Assembly: GCA_963844405.1 (NCBI GenBank)
Contig: CAWJNZ010000003.1
Span: 62,001-126,000, forward strand
Direction: 5' to 3'
DNA: 64,000 nt
Source: DASSUW01 sp963844405
Lineage (GTDB): Bacteria; Actinomycetota; Thermoleophilia; Solirubrobacterales; Solirubrobacteraceae
Shown: in pieces, positions 49,349-57,277 of the stretch
How positions within the stretch are numbered: position 1 is the first letter of the stretch
Layout: every line of letters begins with the position of its first letter
The notes under the pieces: model-generated
Told to the model about the DNA's origin: nothing
Seen by the model: only the letters and a program-made list of their open reading frames with translations
Database searches by the model: none
Position numbers and translations under genes: made by a program

Positions 49349-49594
49349 ACAGGGCGGAAATTCGGAGGTTGACGTGGATTCGGGCGTCCGTGCCCGAATC
49401 CCGAGAGAACCAATTCCGCCTTCGTCCGGCGGCGGGTCCGGGCGAGATCGCGGCGCTCGGTTCGCGGCACGTGAACGCGGGGCGATCTCGCCCGGACTCG
49501 CGACAGGATGTCCGCGAAAGTCGTTCTCCGTCGGAACCCGGGCACGGATGCCCGGGTTCTCGTCAACCTTCAGAAGTTGCCGTTCTGGAAGGCG
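49349..49594. repeat. Large palindromic repeat unit 2 (tandem)
   Basis: Second copy, apparently identical to 49102-49347 by reading. The 527-nt gap 49103-49629 is almost entirely these two units plus 35 nt before the AI-2E gene. Reading frames on both strands inside the units look like by-products of dyad symmetry, not genes. Confidence 0.9.
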
Positions 49595-49629
49595 TTCGCC
49601 TCCCTGTGGCGAAAGCCAGGCCGAGCGCC

Positions 49630-50736
49630 GTGAGTGCCCCTGCCGCCAGCCCCGGCTACTTCCCGACCGTGCGCGCGACGCTGCGCGTGGTGCTGGTCGT
49701 CGTGGTCGTGGTGGTCACGCTGGCGCTGATGTACCTGCTGCGCCAGCCGCTGACGTGGATCTTCATCGCGGGCTTCCTGGCCATCGCGCTGTCGGGCCCG
49801 GTCGCCTTCCTGTCGCTGCGGATGAGGCGCGGCTACGCGGTGGCCATCGTCTACCTGATCCTCATCCTCGCGCCGTTCGCGCTCATCGGCCTGCTCGTGC
49901 CGCCGATCGTCACCCAGGCCAACAACCTGGTGCAGAACCTGCCGGAGTACGCGCAGGAGGTGACCGAGTTCGTCAACAACAACGACCGCCTGCGCCAGCT
50001 CCAGGACGACTACGACATCACCGGCCGGCTCGAGGAGGAGGCGAGCAAGCTGCCGGCGCGCCTCGGCGATGCCGCCGGCGTGCTGGGCGACATCGGCGTC
50101 GGCCTCGTCAACTCGATCTTCGCCGCCGTGACGATCATCGTGCTGTCGGTCTTCATGCTCTCCAGCGGGCGGCGCTTCCTCGACGCGTGGATCAAGGAGT
50201 ACCAGCCGGAGCGCGAGGAGTGGTGGCACAACCTGTTCGCGCGGATCGCCAACGCGATCGGCAACTACGTCGCGGGCGCGCTGCTGCAGGCGTCGGTCGC
50301 CGGCGTCACCAGCTGGATCATGCTCGTCATCCTCGGGGTCGACTACGCGCTCCCGCTCGCGGTCATCGTGTTCCTGCTCGACCTCATCCCGCTGGTCGGC
50401 GCCACGATCGGCGCCGTCGTCGTGGGCATCGTCACCGTCTTCTCCGACTTCCCGGTCGACACGGTGATCTGGACCATCTACGCGATCATCTACCAGCAGG
50501 TCGAGAACAACGTGATCCAGCCGCGGATCCAGGCTCGCGCCGTGCAGCTGGACCCGCTCATCGTGATCGTCTCGGTGCTCTTCGGCTCGGCGCTGATGGG
50601 CATCCTCGGCGCGCTGCTCGCCATCCCGGTGGCGGCGGCGCTCCAGATCACCTACCGCGAGTACCGCCGGGAGAAGCGCCAGGCGCCGCCGCCGGTGGCT
50701 ACACCGGGCCCAGCGCCGCCTGCGACAGCGCCGTGA
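49630..50736 (+). CDS. AI-2E family transporter (PurR/TqsA-like permease)
   Basis: A 368-aa polytopic membrane protein. N-terminal TM pair (VVLVVVVVVVTLALMYLL, WIFIAGFLAIALSG), a soluble middle region, then family-typical GNYVAGALLQASVAG, LDLIPLVGATIGAVVVG and QQVENNVIQPRIQARAVQL. GTG 49630 was chosen because upstream sequence belongs to the repeat. It probably exports small molecules or exchanges ions; AI-2 itself is not implied. The 3' end overlaps the convergent degV gene by 38 nt. Confidence 0.9.
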   Translation: MSAPAASPGYFPTVRATLRVVLVVVVVVVTLALMYLLRQPLTWIFIAGFLAIALSGPVAFLSLRMRRGYAVAIVYLILILAPFALIGLLVPPIVTQANNLVQNLPEYAQEVTEFVNNNDRLRQLQDDYDITGRLEEEASKLPARLGDAAGVLGDIGVGLVNSIFAAVTIIVLSVFMLSSGRRFLDAWIKEYQPEREEWWHNLFARIANAIGNYVAGALLQASVAGVTSWIMLVILGVDYALPLAVIVFLLDLIPLVGATIGAVVVGIVTVFSDFPVDTVIWTIYAIIYQQVENNVIQPRIQARAVQLDPLIVIVSVLFGSALMGILGALLAIPVAAALQITYREYRREKRQAPPPVATPGPAPPATAP

Positions 50737-51571
50737 CGCCGAACAGGCCGGGCCCGACGTGGGCGCCGATGACCGGCCCGATCTCGGAGACGAACTCGGG
50801 CGGGCGGCCGTAGATCTGGGCGCCGCGCTCGGCCAGCCGCTCGGCGACGTCGTGGGCCTGGATGTGCTGGATGAAGAAGACGTCTGCGCCGCCGTCGCGC
50901 AGGCCCTCGAGGTGCCCGACCAGCCGCTCGAAGGCGCGGCTGGAGGTGCGGACCCGCTCGATCGGGAGGATCTCGCGGTTGATCGAGAGGATCGGCTTGA
51001 TCTTCAGCGCCGACCCGATCCAGGCCTGGGCGCCGCCGATCCGCCCGCCGCGGCGCAGGTACTCGAGCGTCTCGACCGCGAAGTGGATCTGCATGCCGAC
51101 GCGGATGTTGCGGGCGGCCTCGGCGGCGCCGGCCAGGTCGGCACCGCTGCGCGTCGCGTTCTTCGCCGCGATCGCCATCAGCCCGTGGCCGGCCGCTCCG
51201 GTGTCGGAGTCGATGACCACGATCCGCTCGGGCGCGATGCCGCGCTCGATCAGCGTGTCGCGCGCCTGTCCGGCCGCTTGCACGGTGCCCGAGATCCCGC
51301 CCGACAGGTGGATCGACAGCACGTCGTCGCCGGCCTCGAGCAGCGGCTCGTAGACAGCCAGGAAGTCGCCGACCGACGGTTGCGAGGTGCTCGGCAGGTC
51401 GGTCGCCGAGCGCATGTGGTCGTAGAAGGCGTCGTAGTCCGGCATGTCGCTCTCGCGGTCCGTGCGACCGCTCCAGTTGACGTACAGCGAGACGAGGTGG
51501 ATCTCGTGGCGCTCCACCACCTCGGTCGGCAGGTAGTGCGTCGTGTCCGTGACCACTGCGACGCCGGGCAT
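50699..51571 (-). CDS. DegV family fatty-acid-binding protein
   Basis: A 290-aa two-domain DegV protein. N-terminal VVTDTTHYLP, the TSQPSVGDF loop and SIHLSGGISGTVQAA are the fatty-acid-binding residues; the Ser of GISGT contacts the carboxylate. Y-L-R-R-G-G-R-I near residue 168 is a family motif. It likely presents fatty acids to a FakA-type kinase for phospholipid synthesis. No fakA is in this window. Confidence 0.9.
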   Translation of the reverse strand: MPGVAVVTDTTHYLPTEVVERHEIHLVSLYVNWSGRTDRESDMPDYDAFYDHMRSATDLPSTSQPSVGDFLAVYEPLLEAGDDVLSIHLSGGISGTVQAAGQARDTLIERGIAPERIVVIDSDTGAAGHGLMAIAAKNATRSGADLAGAAEAARNIRVGMQIHFAVETLEYLRRGGRIGGAQAWIGSALKIKPILSINREILPIERVRTSSRAFERLVGHLEGLRDGGADVFFIQHIQAHDVAERLAERGAQIYGRPPEFVSEIGPVIGAHVGPGLFGVTALSQAALGPV

Positions 51572-51594
51572 GGCGGGCAGCCTATCCTCGCGCC

Positions 51595-52635
51595 GTGGCT
51601 CGGGTCCTCGTAACCGGTGCGACCGGGTTCATCGGCTCGCACCTCGTGCGCGCGCTGCTCGCGCGCGGCGACGACGTGCGCGTCACCGTCCGCCGGTCGT
51701 CGCCGCTCGACGCGCTCGAGGGGCTCGAGGTCGAGCGCGTGGTCGGGGACGTGGGCGACCGCGCGGCGATGCGGCGTGCCGTGCGGGGCGTCGAGCGCGT
51801 CTTCCACGCGGCCGGCTCGACCAACCTGCGGATGGACGCCGGCAAGCTGCTGCGGATCAACGCCGAGGGCACCCGCAACGTGCTCGAGGCGTGCCTCGAC
51901 GCCGGCGTCGAGCGCGCCGTGCACGTGTCGTCGGTGGCGGCGATCGGGCCCGCGCGGCGCGGCGGCGCGCTCGACGAGCGGCACGTCCGCACCGGCCCGC
52001 TCGGCATCCCGTACGCCGATGCCAAGCACGCCGCCGAGGTCGAGGCCCTGCGGGTCGCGGCGCGCGGACTCGACGTCGTGCTCGCCTGCCCGGCGCACGT
52101 GCTCGGAGCCGGCGACGACCGCCGCTCCTCGACGGAGGTCGTCCGCCGCTTCCTCCTGCGGCGCATCCCCGCCTACGTCGACGGGGCGATCTGCGTGGTC
52201 GACGTCGAGGACGTCGCCGCCGGGCTGCTGCTGTGCGACGAGCGCGGCGCGGCCGGCGAGCGCTACATCCTCGGGACGCGCAACTACACCTGGCAGCGGC
52301 TGTTCGCCGAGCTGCAGCAGCTCTCCGGCGTCGAGGCACCGCCGGTGCGGCTGCCCGTGCCGGCCGCCCTCGCGCTCGCCGAGACGTCGGTCCGCACGCC
52401 CGGGCCCACGCTCATCACGCCGTCCGAGGTCCGCGCCGCCGCGCACTGGTGGACCTACCGCTCGGCGAAGGCGCGCCGCGAGCTGGGCTGGACGACCCGT
52501 CCGCACGAGGAGACGGTGGAGGCGACGGTGCGCTACCACGAGGCGCGGCTCGGCGACCGTCTGCGTCGCAGTGGGCGGCGGCAGCCGCTCGCCTGGCGGC
52601 TCGTCGGTCGCGCCATGCGCGAGGTCGTGCGTTGA
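51595..52635 (+). CDS. NAD-dependent epimerase/dehydratase (extended SDR)
   Basis: A 346-aa extended SDR resembling hopanoid-associated sugar epimerases. VLVTGATGFIGSHLVRALLA is the NAD site; VSSVAAIGP holds the catalytic Ser region, and the YxxxK motif is YADAKHAAE near residue 140. GTG 51595 lies 23 nt from the divergent degV start. The substrate is probably a nucleotide sugar or aldehyde; no terpenoid genes are near. Confidence 0.85.
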   Translation: MARVLVTGATGFIGSHLVRALLARGDDVRVTVRRSSPLDALEGLEVERVVGDVGDRAAMRRAVRGVERVFHAAGSTNLRMDAGKLLRINAEGTRNVLEACLDAGVERAVHVSSVAAIGPARRGGALDERHVRTGPLGIPYADAKHAAEVEALRVAARGLDVVLACPAHVLGAGDDRRSSTEVVRRFLLRRIPAYVDGAICVVDVEDVAAGLLLCDERGAAGERYILGTRNYTWQRLFAELQQLSGVEAPPVRLPVPAALALAETSVRTPGPTLITPSEVRAAAHWWTYRSAKARRELGWTTRPHEETVEATVRYHEARLGDRLRRSGRRQPLAWRLVGRAMREVVR

Positions 52636-52657
52636 TGCAGCGCCGACGCGCCACGTT

Positions 52658-52685
52658 TGTCGCTTGCGCACGGGACCCACGTCGG
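52658..52685 (+). promoter_or_regulatory. Candidate ECF42-type promoter
   Basis: TGTCGC, 16 nt, CGTCGG, about 53 nt before the DGPF-protein start. ECF42 regulons are reported to use TGTCGA-like -35 and CGA-like -10 elements, and the sigma gene lies in this operon. The -10 match is weak. Confidence 0.3.
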
Positions 52686-52737
52686 TAGGGTGAAACGCGG
52701 CGCGGAGGGCGCTGCGACGACCGACGGAGGACTTCAC

Positions 52738-53133
52738 ATGAAGTACCTGCTCACCATCTACGACGAAGAGTCGGGGTTCGCGGAGGCGACGCCGGAGGAC
52801 ATCCAGCAGGTCATGGCGGCCTACGAGAAGTTCGGGCGCGACGCCAGCGAGGCCGGCGTCATGCTGGGCGGCGAAGGGCTGCAGCCGAGCGGCACCGCCA
52901 CCAGCGTGCGGGTGCGCGACGGCGAGACCATCACCAGCGACGGTCCGTTCGCCGAGACGCGCGAGCAGCTCGGCGGCTACTACCTGCTCGACTGCCGCGA
53001 CCTCGACGACGCGCTCGGCTGGGCGGCCCGCATCCCCGGGGCCGCCACCGGCACGGTCGAGGTGCGGCCGGTCATGGACTACGAGGCCATCGGCCTCGAC
53101 AGGCACGAGCAGGCGGCCGAGTCGCAAAGCTGA
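52738..53133 (+). CDS. YCII-related DGPF-domain protein
   Basis: A 131-aa dimeric alpha/beta barrel protein with the diagnostic DGPFAETREQLGGYYLLD near residues 70-87. ATG 52738 follows GGAGG by 7 nt; an earlier in-frame TTG is not needed. DGPF proteins are the standard genomic partners of ECF42 sigma factors, encoded immediately downstream here. The enzymatic role is unknown. Confidence 0.9.
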   Translation: MKYLLTIYDEESGFAEATPEDIQQVMAAYEKFGRDASEAGVMLGGEGLQPSGTATSVRVRDGETITSDGPFAETREQLGGYYLLDCRDLDDALGWAARIPGAATGTVEVRPVMDYEAIGLDRHEQAAESQS

Positions 53134-53299
53134 GCGCGAACCACCGATTCCCGCGGCGCCTCGCCGCCGTGGCCGTTCGCCAGAGACGATCGGCCGCGAT
53201 CCCAGGTGACCCGCCACAACGGATGCGCGGCCGATCGTCTCTGACTCGGCCCACGACGCCGAGGCATCCACGGTCGATCGGTGGTCCGCGCTGAGCGCA
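53130..53299. repeat. Long palindrome between DGPF and sigma genes
   Basis: The outer arms GCTGAGCGCGAACCACCGAT (53130 onward) match the mirror near 53274-53296 with few differences. The inner arms CAGAGACGATCGGCCGCG and CGCGGCCGATCGTCTCTG are perfect 18-bp repeats (53181-53198, 53225-53242). It covers the DGPF stop codon and the likely sigma start region. Confidence 0.78.
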
Positions 53300-54529
53300 C
53301 CCGGGGCAGCCATCGACCGCCTGTTCCGGCGTGAGTCCGGGCAGGCGGTCGCCGTCCTGGCGCGGGCGTTCGGCGACCTCGATCGCGCGGAGGAGGCCGT
53401 CCAGGACGCCTTCGTCGTCGCCCTCGAGCGCTGGCCGCGCGACGGCGTCCCGAACAATCCCGCGGCCTGGATCGCGACGACGGCGCGCAACAAGGCGATC
53501 GACCGGCTGCGGGCCGAACGACGGCGCGCGGCCGTGCCGGTCGGCGTCCACGATCTGGCGGGCGCGCTGGCGCGGATCGAGGCGCTCGAGCCGGCCACCG
53601 GGATCCCCGACGAGCGGCTCGAGCTCATCTTCGCCTGCTGCCACCCCGCGCTCGCGCCCGAGGCTCGGGTGGCGCTCACGCTGCGCGCGCTCGGCGGCCT
53701 CTCCACGCGAGAGGTCGCGCGCGCGTTCCTCGTCGGCGAGGAGGCGATGGCCCAGCGGCTCCAGCGCGCCAAGCGCAAGCTGCGCGGCGCCGGCATCCGC
53801 TTCGAGCTGCCGCGCCCGGAGGACCTGCCCGCCCGCCGGGCGTCGGTGCTCGCCACGCTCTACCTGATCTTCAGCGAGGGCTACGCGGCGACGGCGGGGG
53901 AGGCGCTCGTGCGGCGCGAGCTGTGCGCGGAGGCGATCCGGCTCGCGCGCGTGCTCTGCCAGCTGACGCCCGACGACCCCGAGGCGCTCGCCCTGCTGGC
54001 GCTGATGCGGCTGCACGACTCGCGGCGCGACGCGCGCGTGGACGAGGCCGGCGAGCTCGTCCTGCTCGAGGACCAGGACCGCTCGCGATGGGACCGGGAG
54101 GCGATCGGCGAGGGCGGCGGGCTGGTCGAGCGCGCGCTGGCGCTGGGAGGCGGCTCGCGGCCGTACACGCTGCAGGCCTTCATCGCCCACGAGCACAGCC
54201 GCCCCGGCGGGCCCGACTGGACGGCCGTGGCCGGCGCCTACGACCGCCTGCTGGCCATCCAGGGCGGCCCGGTCGTCGCGCTCAACCGCGCCGTCGCGGT
54301 CGCCATGGCGCACGGGCCGGAGGCCGGGCTCGCGCTCATGGACGAGCTCGCGGGCGAGCTCGACGACTACCACCTGCTGCACTCCGCGCGCGCCGACCTG
54401 CTCCGGCGCCTGGGGCGGACGGCCGAGGCGTCGGCCGCCTACCAGCGCGCGCTCGCGCTGGCCGAGAACCCGGTCGAGCGTGCGTTCCTGGAGCGCCGCC
54501 TGGCGGAGCTCACGGCTCGAGCAGGCTGA
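53291..54529 (+). CDS. ECF42-type RNA polymerase sigma factor with C-terminal TPR-like (DUF6596) domain (start unresolved)
   Basis: About 412 aa, a typical ECF42 length. Region 2 is IDRLFRRESGQAVAVLARAF...EAVQDAFVVALERW; region 4 is ALTLRALGGLSTREVARAFL; LIFSEGYAATAGE and VVALNRAVAVAMAHG belong to the C-terminal helical repeat domain. No ATG/GTG/TTG precedes GTG 53534, which would remove all of region 2. CTG 53291 inside the palindrome gives a full-length protein. ECF42 factors have no classical anti-sigma and are paired with DGPF proteins, as here. Confidence 0.85.
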   Translation: MSAPGAAIDRLFRRESGQAVAVLARAFGDLDRAEEAVQDAFVVALERWPRDGVPNNPAAWIATTARNKAIDRLRAERRRAAVPVGVHDLAGALARIEALEPATGIPDERLELIFACCHPALAPEARVALTLRALGGLSTREVARAFLVGEEAMAQRLQRAKRKLRGAGIRFELPRPEDLPARRASVLATLYLIFSEGYAATAGEALVRRELCAEAIRLARVLCQLTPDDPEALALLALMRLHDSRRDARVDEAGELVLLEDQDRSRWDREAIGEGGGLVERALALGGGSRPYTLQAFIAHEHSRPGGPDWTAVAGAYDRLLAIQGGPVVALNRAVAVAMAHGPEAGLALMDELAGELDDYHLLHSARADLLRRLGRTAEASAAYQRALALAENPVERAFLERRLAELTARAG

Positions 54530-55340
54530 GCGCCTCCTCGTGGCCCTGCAGCCGCTCGCGCAGCTTCTTGCGGATGCCCGAGTGCAGCTGCGACACGCGC
54601 GACTCGGTGACGCCGAGCACCTCGCCGACCTCGCGCAGCGTCAGGTGCTTGACGTACAGGAGGACGATGACCTCCTGCTCGCGTGTGGAGAGCGTCTCGA
54701 ACGCCTTGCGGAAGGCGTCCTTGGTGTCGGTGATCAGCACGGCGTGCTCGGGCCGGCTGCGCTCGTCCTCCGACTGCAGCGTCTCGACCCGCTCGACGCC
54801 CTCGTCCTCGCCCGTCTCGCTCGCGGTGGCGTTGAGCGAGCCGACGTCGGCGCGCACCACGTCGGCGCGGTGGGCGCGCAGCTCCTCGACGGTCACGGCG
54901 AGCGCGTCGGCAAGCTCGACGTCCTGCGGCTCGCGGCCGTGGATGGCGCGGAACGAGCGGGCCGCCTTCGCGACCTCGCGGTCGAAGCGGCGGACCGAGC
55001 GCGGCGCCCAGTCCTGCCGGCGCAGCTCGTCGAGCACGGCGCCGTGGATTCGCGTCCACAGGAACTGCTCGAGCGTGGCGCCGCGGGCCGGGTCGTAGCG
55101 GTCGATCGACGTGATGAGCGCCTCGAGGCCGCGCGAGATGTAGTCGTCCGCCTCCTGGTGGGACGGCACCTCGCGGATCTTGCGGTAGACGATGTGCTTG
55201 ACCAGCGGCGCGTAGGTCATGATCAGGCGGTCGCGCAGCTTGGGGTCGTTGGTCGCGCGATAGCGCCGCCAGAGGCTGAGCGCCTCCGCCTGCGAGAACC
55301 GCTTCGCAGCCGGCCTGCGCGGTGTAGCGACGGTCGACAT
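54510..55340 (-). CDS. FliA/WhiG-type sigma-70 factor
   Basis: A 276-aa group 3 sigma factor. Region 2 contains LWRRYRATNDPKLRDRLIMT, YISRGLEALITSIDRYDP and FLWTRIHGAVLDELRRQDW, the last diagnostic of FliA/WhiG. Region 3 is ELADALAVTVEEL. Region 4 has LSTREQEVIVLLYVKHLTLR and an HTH (EVGEVLGVTESRVSQLHSGI). There are no flagellar genes in the window, so a developmental or stress regulon is also possible. The 3' end overlaps the ECF42 gene by 20 nt. Confidence 0.92.
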   Translation of the reverse strand: MSTVATPRRPAAKRFSQAEALSLWRRYRATNDPKLRDRLIMTYAPLVKHIVYRKIREVPSHQEADDYISRGLEALITSIDRYDPARGATLEQFLWTRIHGAVLDELRRQDWAPRSVRRFDREVAKAARSFRAIHGREPQDVELADALAVTVEELRAHRADVVRADVGSLNATASETGEDEGVERVETLQSEDERSRPEHAVLITDTKDAFRKAFETLSTREQEVIVLLYVKHLTLREVGEVLGVTESRVSQLHSGIRKKLRERLQGHEEALSLLEP

Positions 55341-55379
55341 TCCTCCTACGCGTTCCCGCGTCGGGGCGTCAATACACCT

Positions 55380-56318
55380 CTATGGGGTGACGATCCACTT
55401 GCGCGCCGGGCCGTCGTTGCCCGTCGCGAGCGCCTCCTGGAGGTCCTCCAGCCCGATCGGGCCGGCGGCCAGCGCGCGCCAGTCGAGCGTCTGTTCGGCG
55501 AGTAGGGCGAGCGCGCGGTCGACCTCCTCGGGGGCGTGGTGGAAGGCGCCGCGGAGGTCGAGCTCGTCGTAGTGGAGCGGCCGCGTGGGGAGGCTGGCGT
55601 CGCTGTCCGCCTTGCAGCCGCCGACGAAGACGACGCACCCGCCCGGGGCGCAGGCCTGGACCGCCTCGCGCCAGGCGTCGGGCCGGCCGACGGCCTCGAT
55701 GACGACGTCGTGGTCGGCCAGCCGCTCGGCGCTCATGGCGCCGGCGGCCTCGGCCTGGGCGCGGCGCTCGGCGTGGCGGTCGGCCAGCGTCACGGTGCGG
55801 CCCTCGGCCACCAGCAGGGCGGCGAGCATCTGGCCCATCGGGCCGCCGCCGAGCACGCCGGCGTCGGGCGCGACCGCCTTCTCGGGCGCACGGGCGATCG
55901 CGTGCACGGCGGCGGCCAGCGGCTCGGCCATCGCGGCCGCCGCCGGCTCGAGCCCGTCCGGGACCGCGTGCAGCGCCGCCTCGGGCGCGGCGATCCGCTC
56001 CGCGAACCCGCCGAACACCCAGCGCGGCTCGCGGCAGATCTGCGGGCGGCCCGCCGTGCACGAGCGGCACGCGCCGCAGGCCACCGAGTCGCCCACCAGC
56101 ACGCGCTCGCCGGTGTCCTCGCGCACGCCGCACGTCTCGTGGCCGAAGACCGCCGGATAGGGGCCGAGCAGCGGGTGCCCACGGCGCCACATCTTCACGT
56201 CGGTACCGCAGGTGGTCGCCGCTTCTACCCGCACGACGACCTCGTCCGGCCCCGGCACCGGGTCCGCCACCTCGAGGACGCGCAGGTCCTCGAGGCCGAA
56301 CAACAGCGCCGCTCTCAC
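55380..56318 (-). CDS. Zinc-dependent alcohol dehydrogenase (MDR), second of pair
   Basis: A 312-aa medium-chain dehydrogenase. The catalytic zinc ligands are in TTCGTDVKMW (Cys) and VFGHETCG (His-Glu) near residues 37-65; structural zinc Cys residues are in CGACRSCTAGRPQIC near 85-100. The nucleotide site GVLGGGPMGQ is near 163. It is shorter than typical 340-aa members. GTG 56318 overlaps the stop of the upstream dehydrogenase (GTGA). It is the last gene of the mtnA operon. Confidence 0.88.
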   Translation of the reverse strand: MRAALLFGLEDLRVLEVADPVPGPDEVVVRVEAATTCGTDVKMWRRGHPLLGPYPAVFGHETCGVREDTGERVLVGDSVACGACRSCTAGRPQICREPRWVFGGFAERIAAPEAALHAVPDGLEPAAAAMAEPLAAAVHAIARAPEKAVAPDAGVLGGGPMGQMLAALLVAEGRTVTLADRHAERRAQAEAAGAMSAERLADHDVVIEAVGRPDAWREAVQACAPGGCVVFVGGCKADSDASLPTRPLHYDELDLRGAFHHAPEEVDRALALLAEQTLDWRALAAGPIGLEDLQEALATGNDGPARKWIVTP

Positions 56319-57277
56319 GGCAGCACGACCGCTTTCAACGCGCGCCCGCTCCGCTGGGCCTCCAGCGCCGCGCCGGTCTCCTCGAGGGGGAACCGCTCGG
56401 TGATCAGCTCGTCGACGGGCAGGGCTCCGCGCCGCAGGAGCGCGAGCGCCGCGCGCATGTCGGCCGGGCCGGCCGACCAGCTCGCCGTCAACCGGAGCTC
56501 GCGCGCGAACACGGTCCAGCCCTCGACGGCGAGCGGCTCGCCCGGCGCCGGCGGCGCGTAGAGGCAGAGCGTCCCGCCGGGGGCGAGCGCCTCGGCGGCG
56601 GCCGCGATCGCCGCCGTGCTCTCCGTGCACACCATCGCCACGTCGACCGGCTCGTTGCCGTGCGCGGTGGCGCCCCACGCCTCGGCCCGCGCCAGCCGCT
56701 CGCCGTCCGGCTCGCGCACCCAGACGGCGTCGACGCCGCGCGCGTGGGCGGCCGCCACGTGCAGCAGCCCGCTGCAGCCGGCGCCGACGACCAGCAGGCT
56801 GTCGCCGGGCCGGATCCCCGCCCGGTCCTGGGCGCGCAGGGCGCAGGCGAGCGGCTCGGTGAGGGTGGCGGCGACGGCGTCGAGCCCGTCGAGCGGCAGG
56901 AGCTCGTCCACGAGGTCGGCCTCGATCCGCACGTACTCGGCGAAGCCGCCTGGGTCGAGCGTGGTGGCGCGGTAGCGCTCGCACAGCGTCTCGTGGCCGT
57001 GCAGGCAGCGCCGGCACTCGCCACACGGCGCGTGGTGGTGGATGGCGACGCGGTCGCCGACCGCCACGCCGTGCACTTCGGCGCCGACCTCCACCACCTC
57101 GCCGGCCGGCTCGTGGCCGAGCACCGCGGGCAGCTTGCGGTCGCCGTACCAGCTGACGTCCGAGCCGCAGGTGGCGCAGGCCAGCACGCGGCACACGACG
57201 TCGCCCGGCCCGCAGACCGGGTCGGCGCGCTCCTCGATCCGCGTGACGTCCGGGGCGACGGTGAGGGCGACCCTCAC
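56315..57277 (-). CDS. Zinc-dependent alcohol dehydrogenase (MDR), first of pair
   Basis: A 320-aa medium-chain dehydrogenase. Catalytic-zinc motifs are ATCGSDVSWYG and VLGHEPAGEV; the structural-zinc cluster is CGECRRCLHGHETLC near residues 87-101; the nucleotide site is VVGAGCSGLL near 168. It is paralogous to the following gene. GTG 57277 overlaps the mtnA stop by 4 nt. It probably oxidises or reduces a polyol or aldehyde produced downstream of the MtnA reaction. Confidence 0.88.
   Translation of the reverse strand: MRVALTVAPDVTRIEERADPVCGPGDVVCRVLACATCGSDVSWYGDRKLPAVLGHEPAGEVVEVGAEVHGVAVGDRVAIHHHAPCGECRRCLHGHETLCERYRATTLDPGGFAEYVRIEADLVDELLPLDGLDAVAATLTEPLACALRAQDRAGIRPGDSLLVVGAGCSGLLHVAAAHARGVDAVWVREPDGERLARAEAWGATAHGNEPVDVAMVCTESTAAIAAAAEALAPGGTLCLYAPPAPGEPLAVEGWTVFARELRLTASWSAGPADMRAALALLRRGALPVDELITERFPLEETGAALEAQRSGRALKAVVLP

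Noticed and set aside
49122..49566. Open frames on both strands in the tandem palindromes, giving similar RASVP-containing peptides
   Set aside because: They arise from dyad symmetry and duplication, have no ribosome-binding site and no family resemblance.
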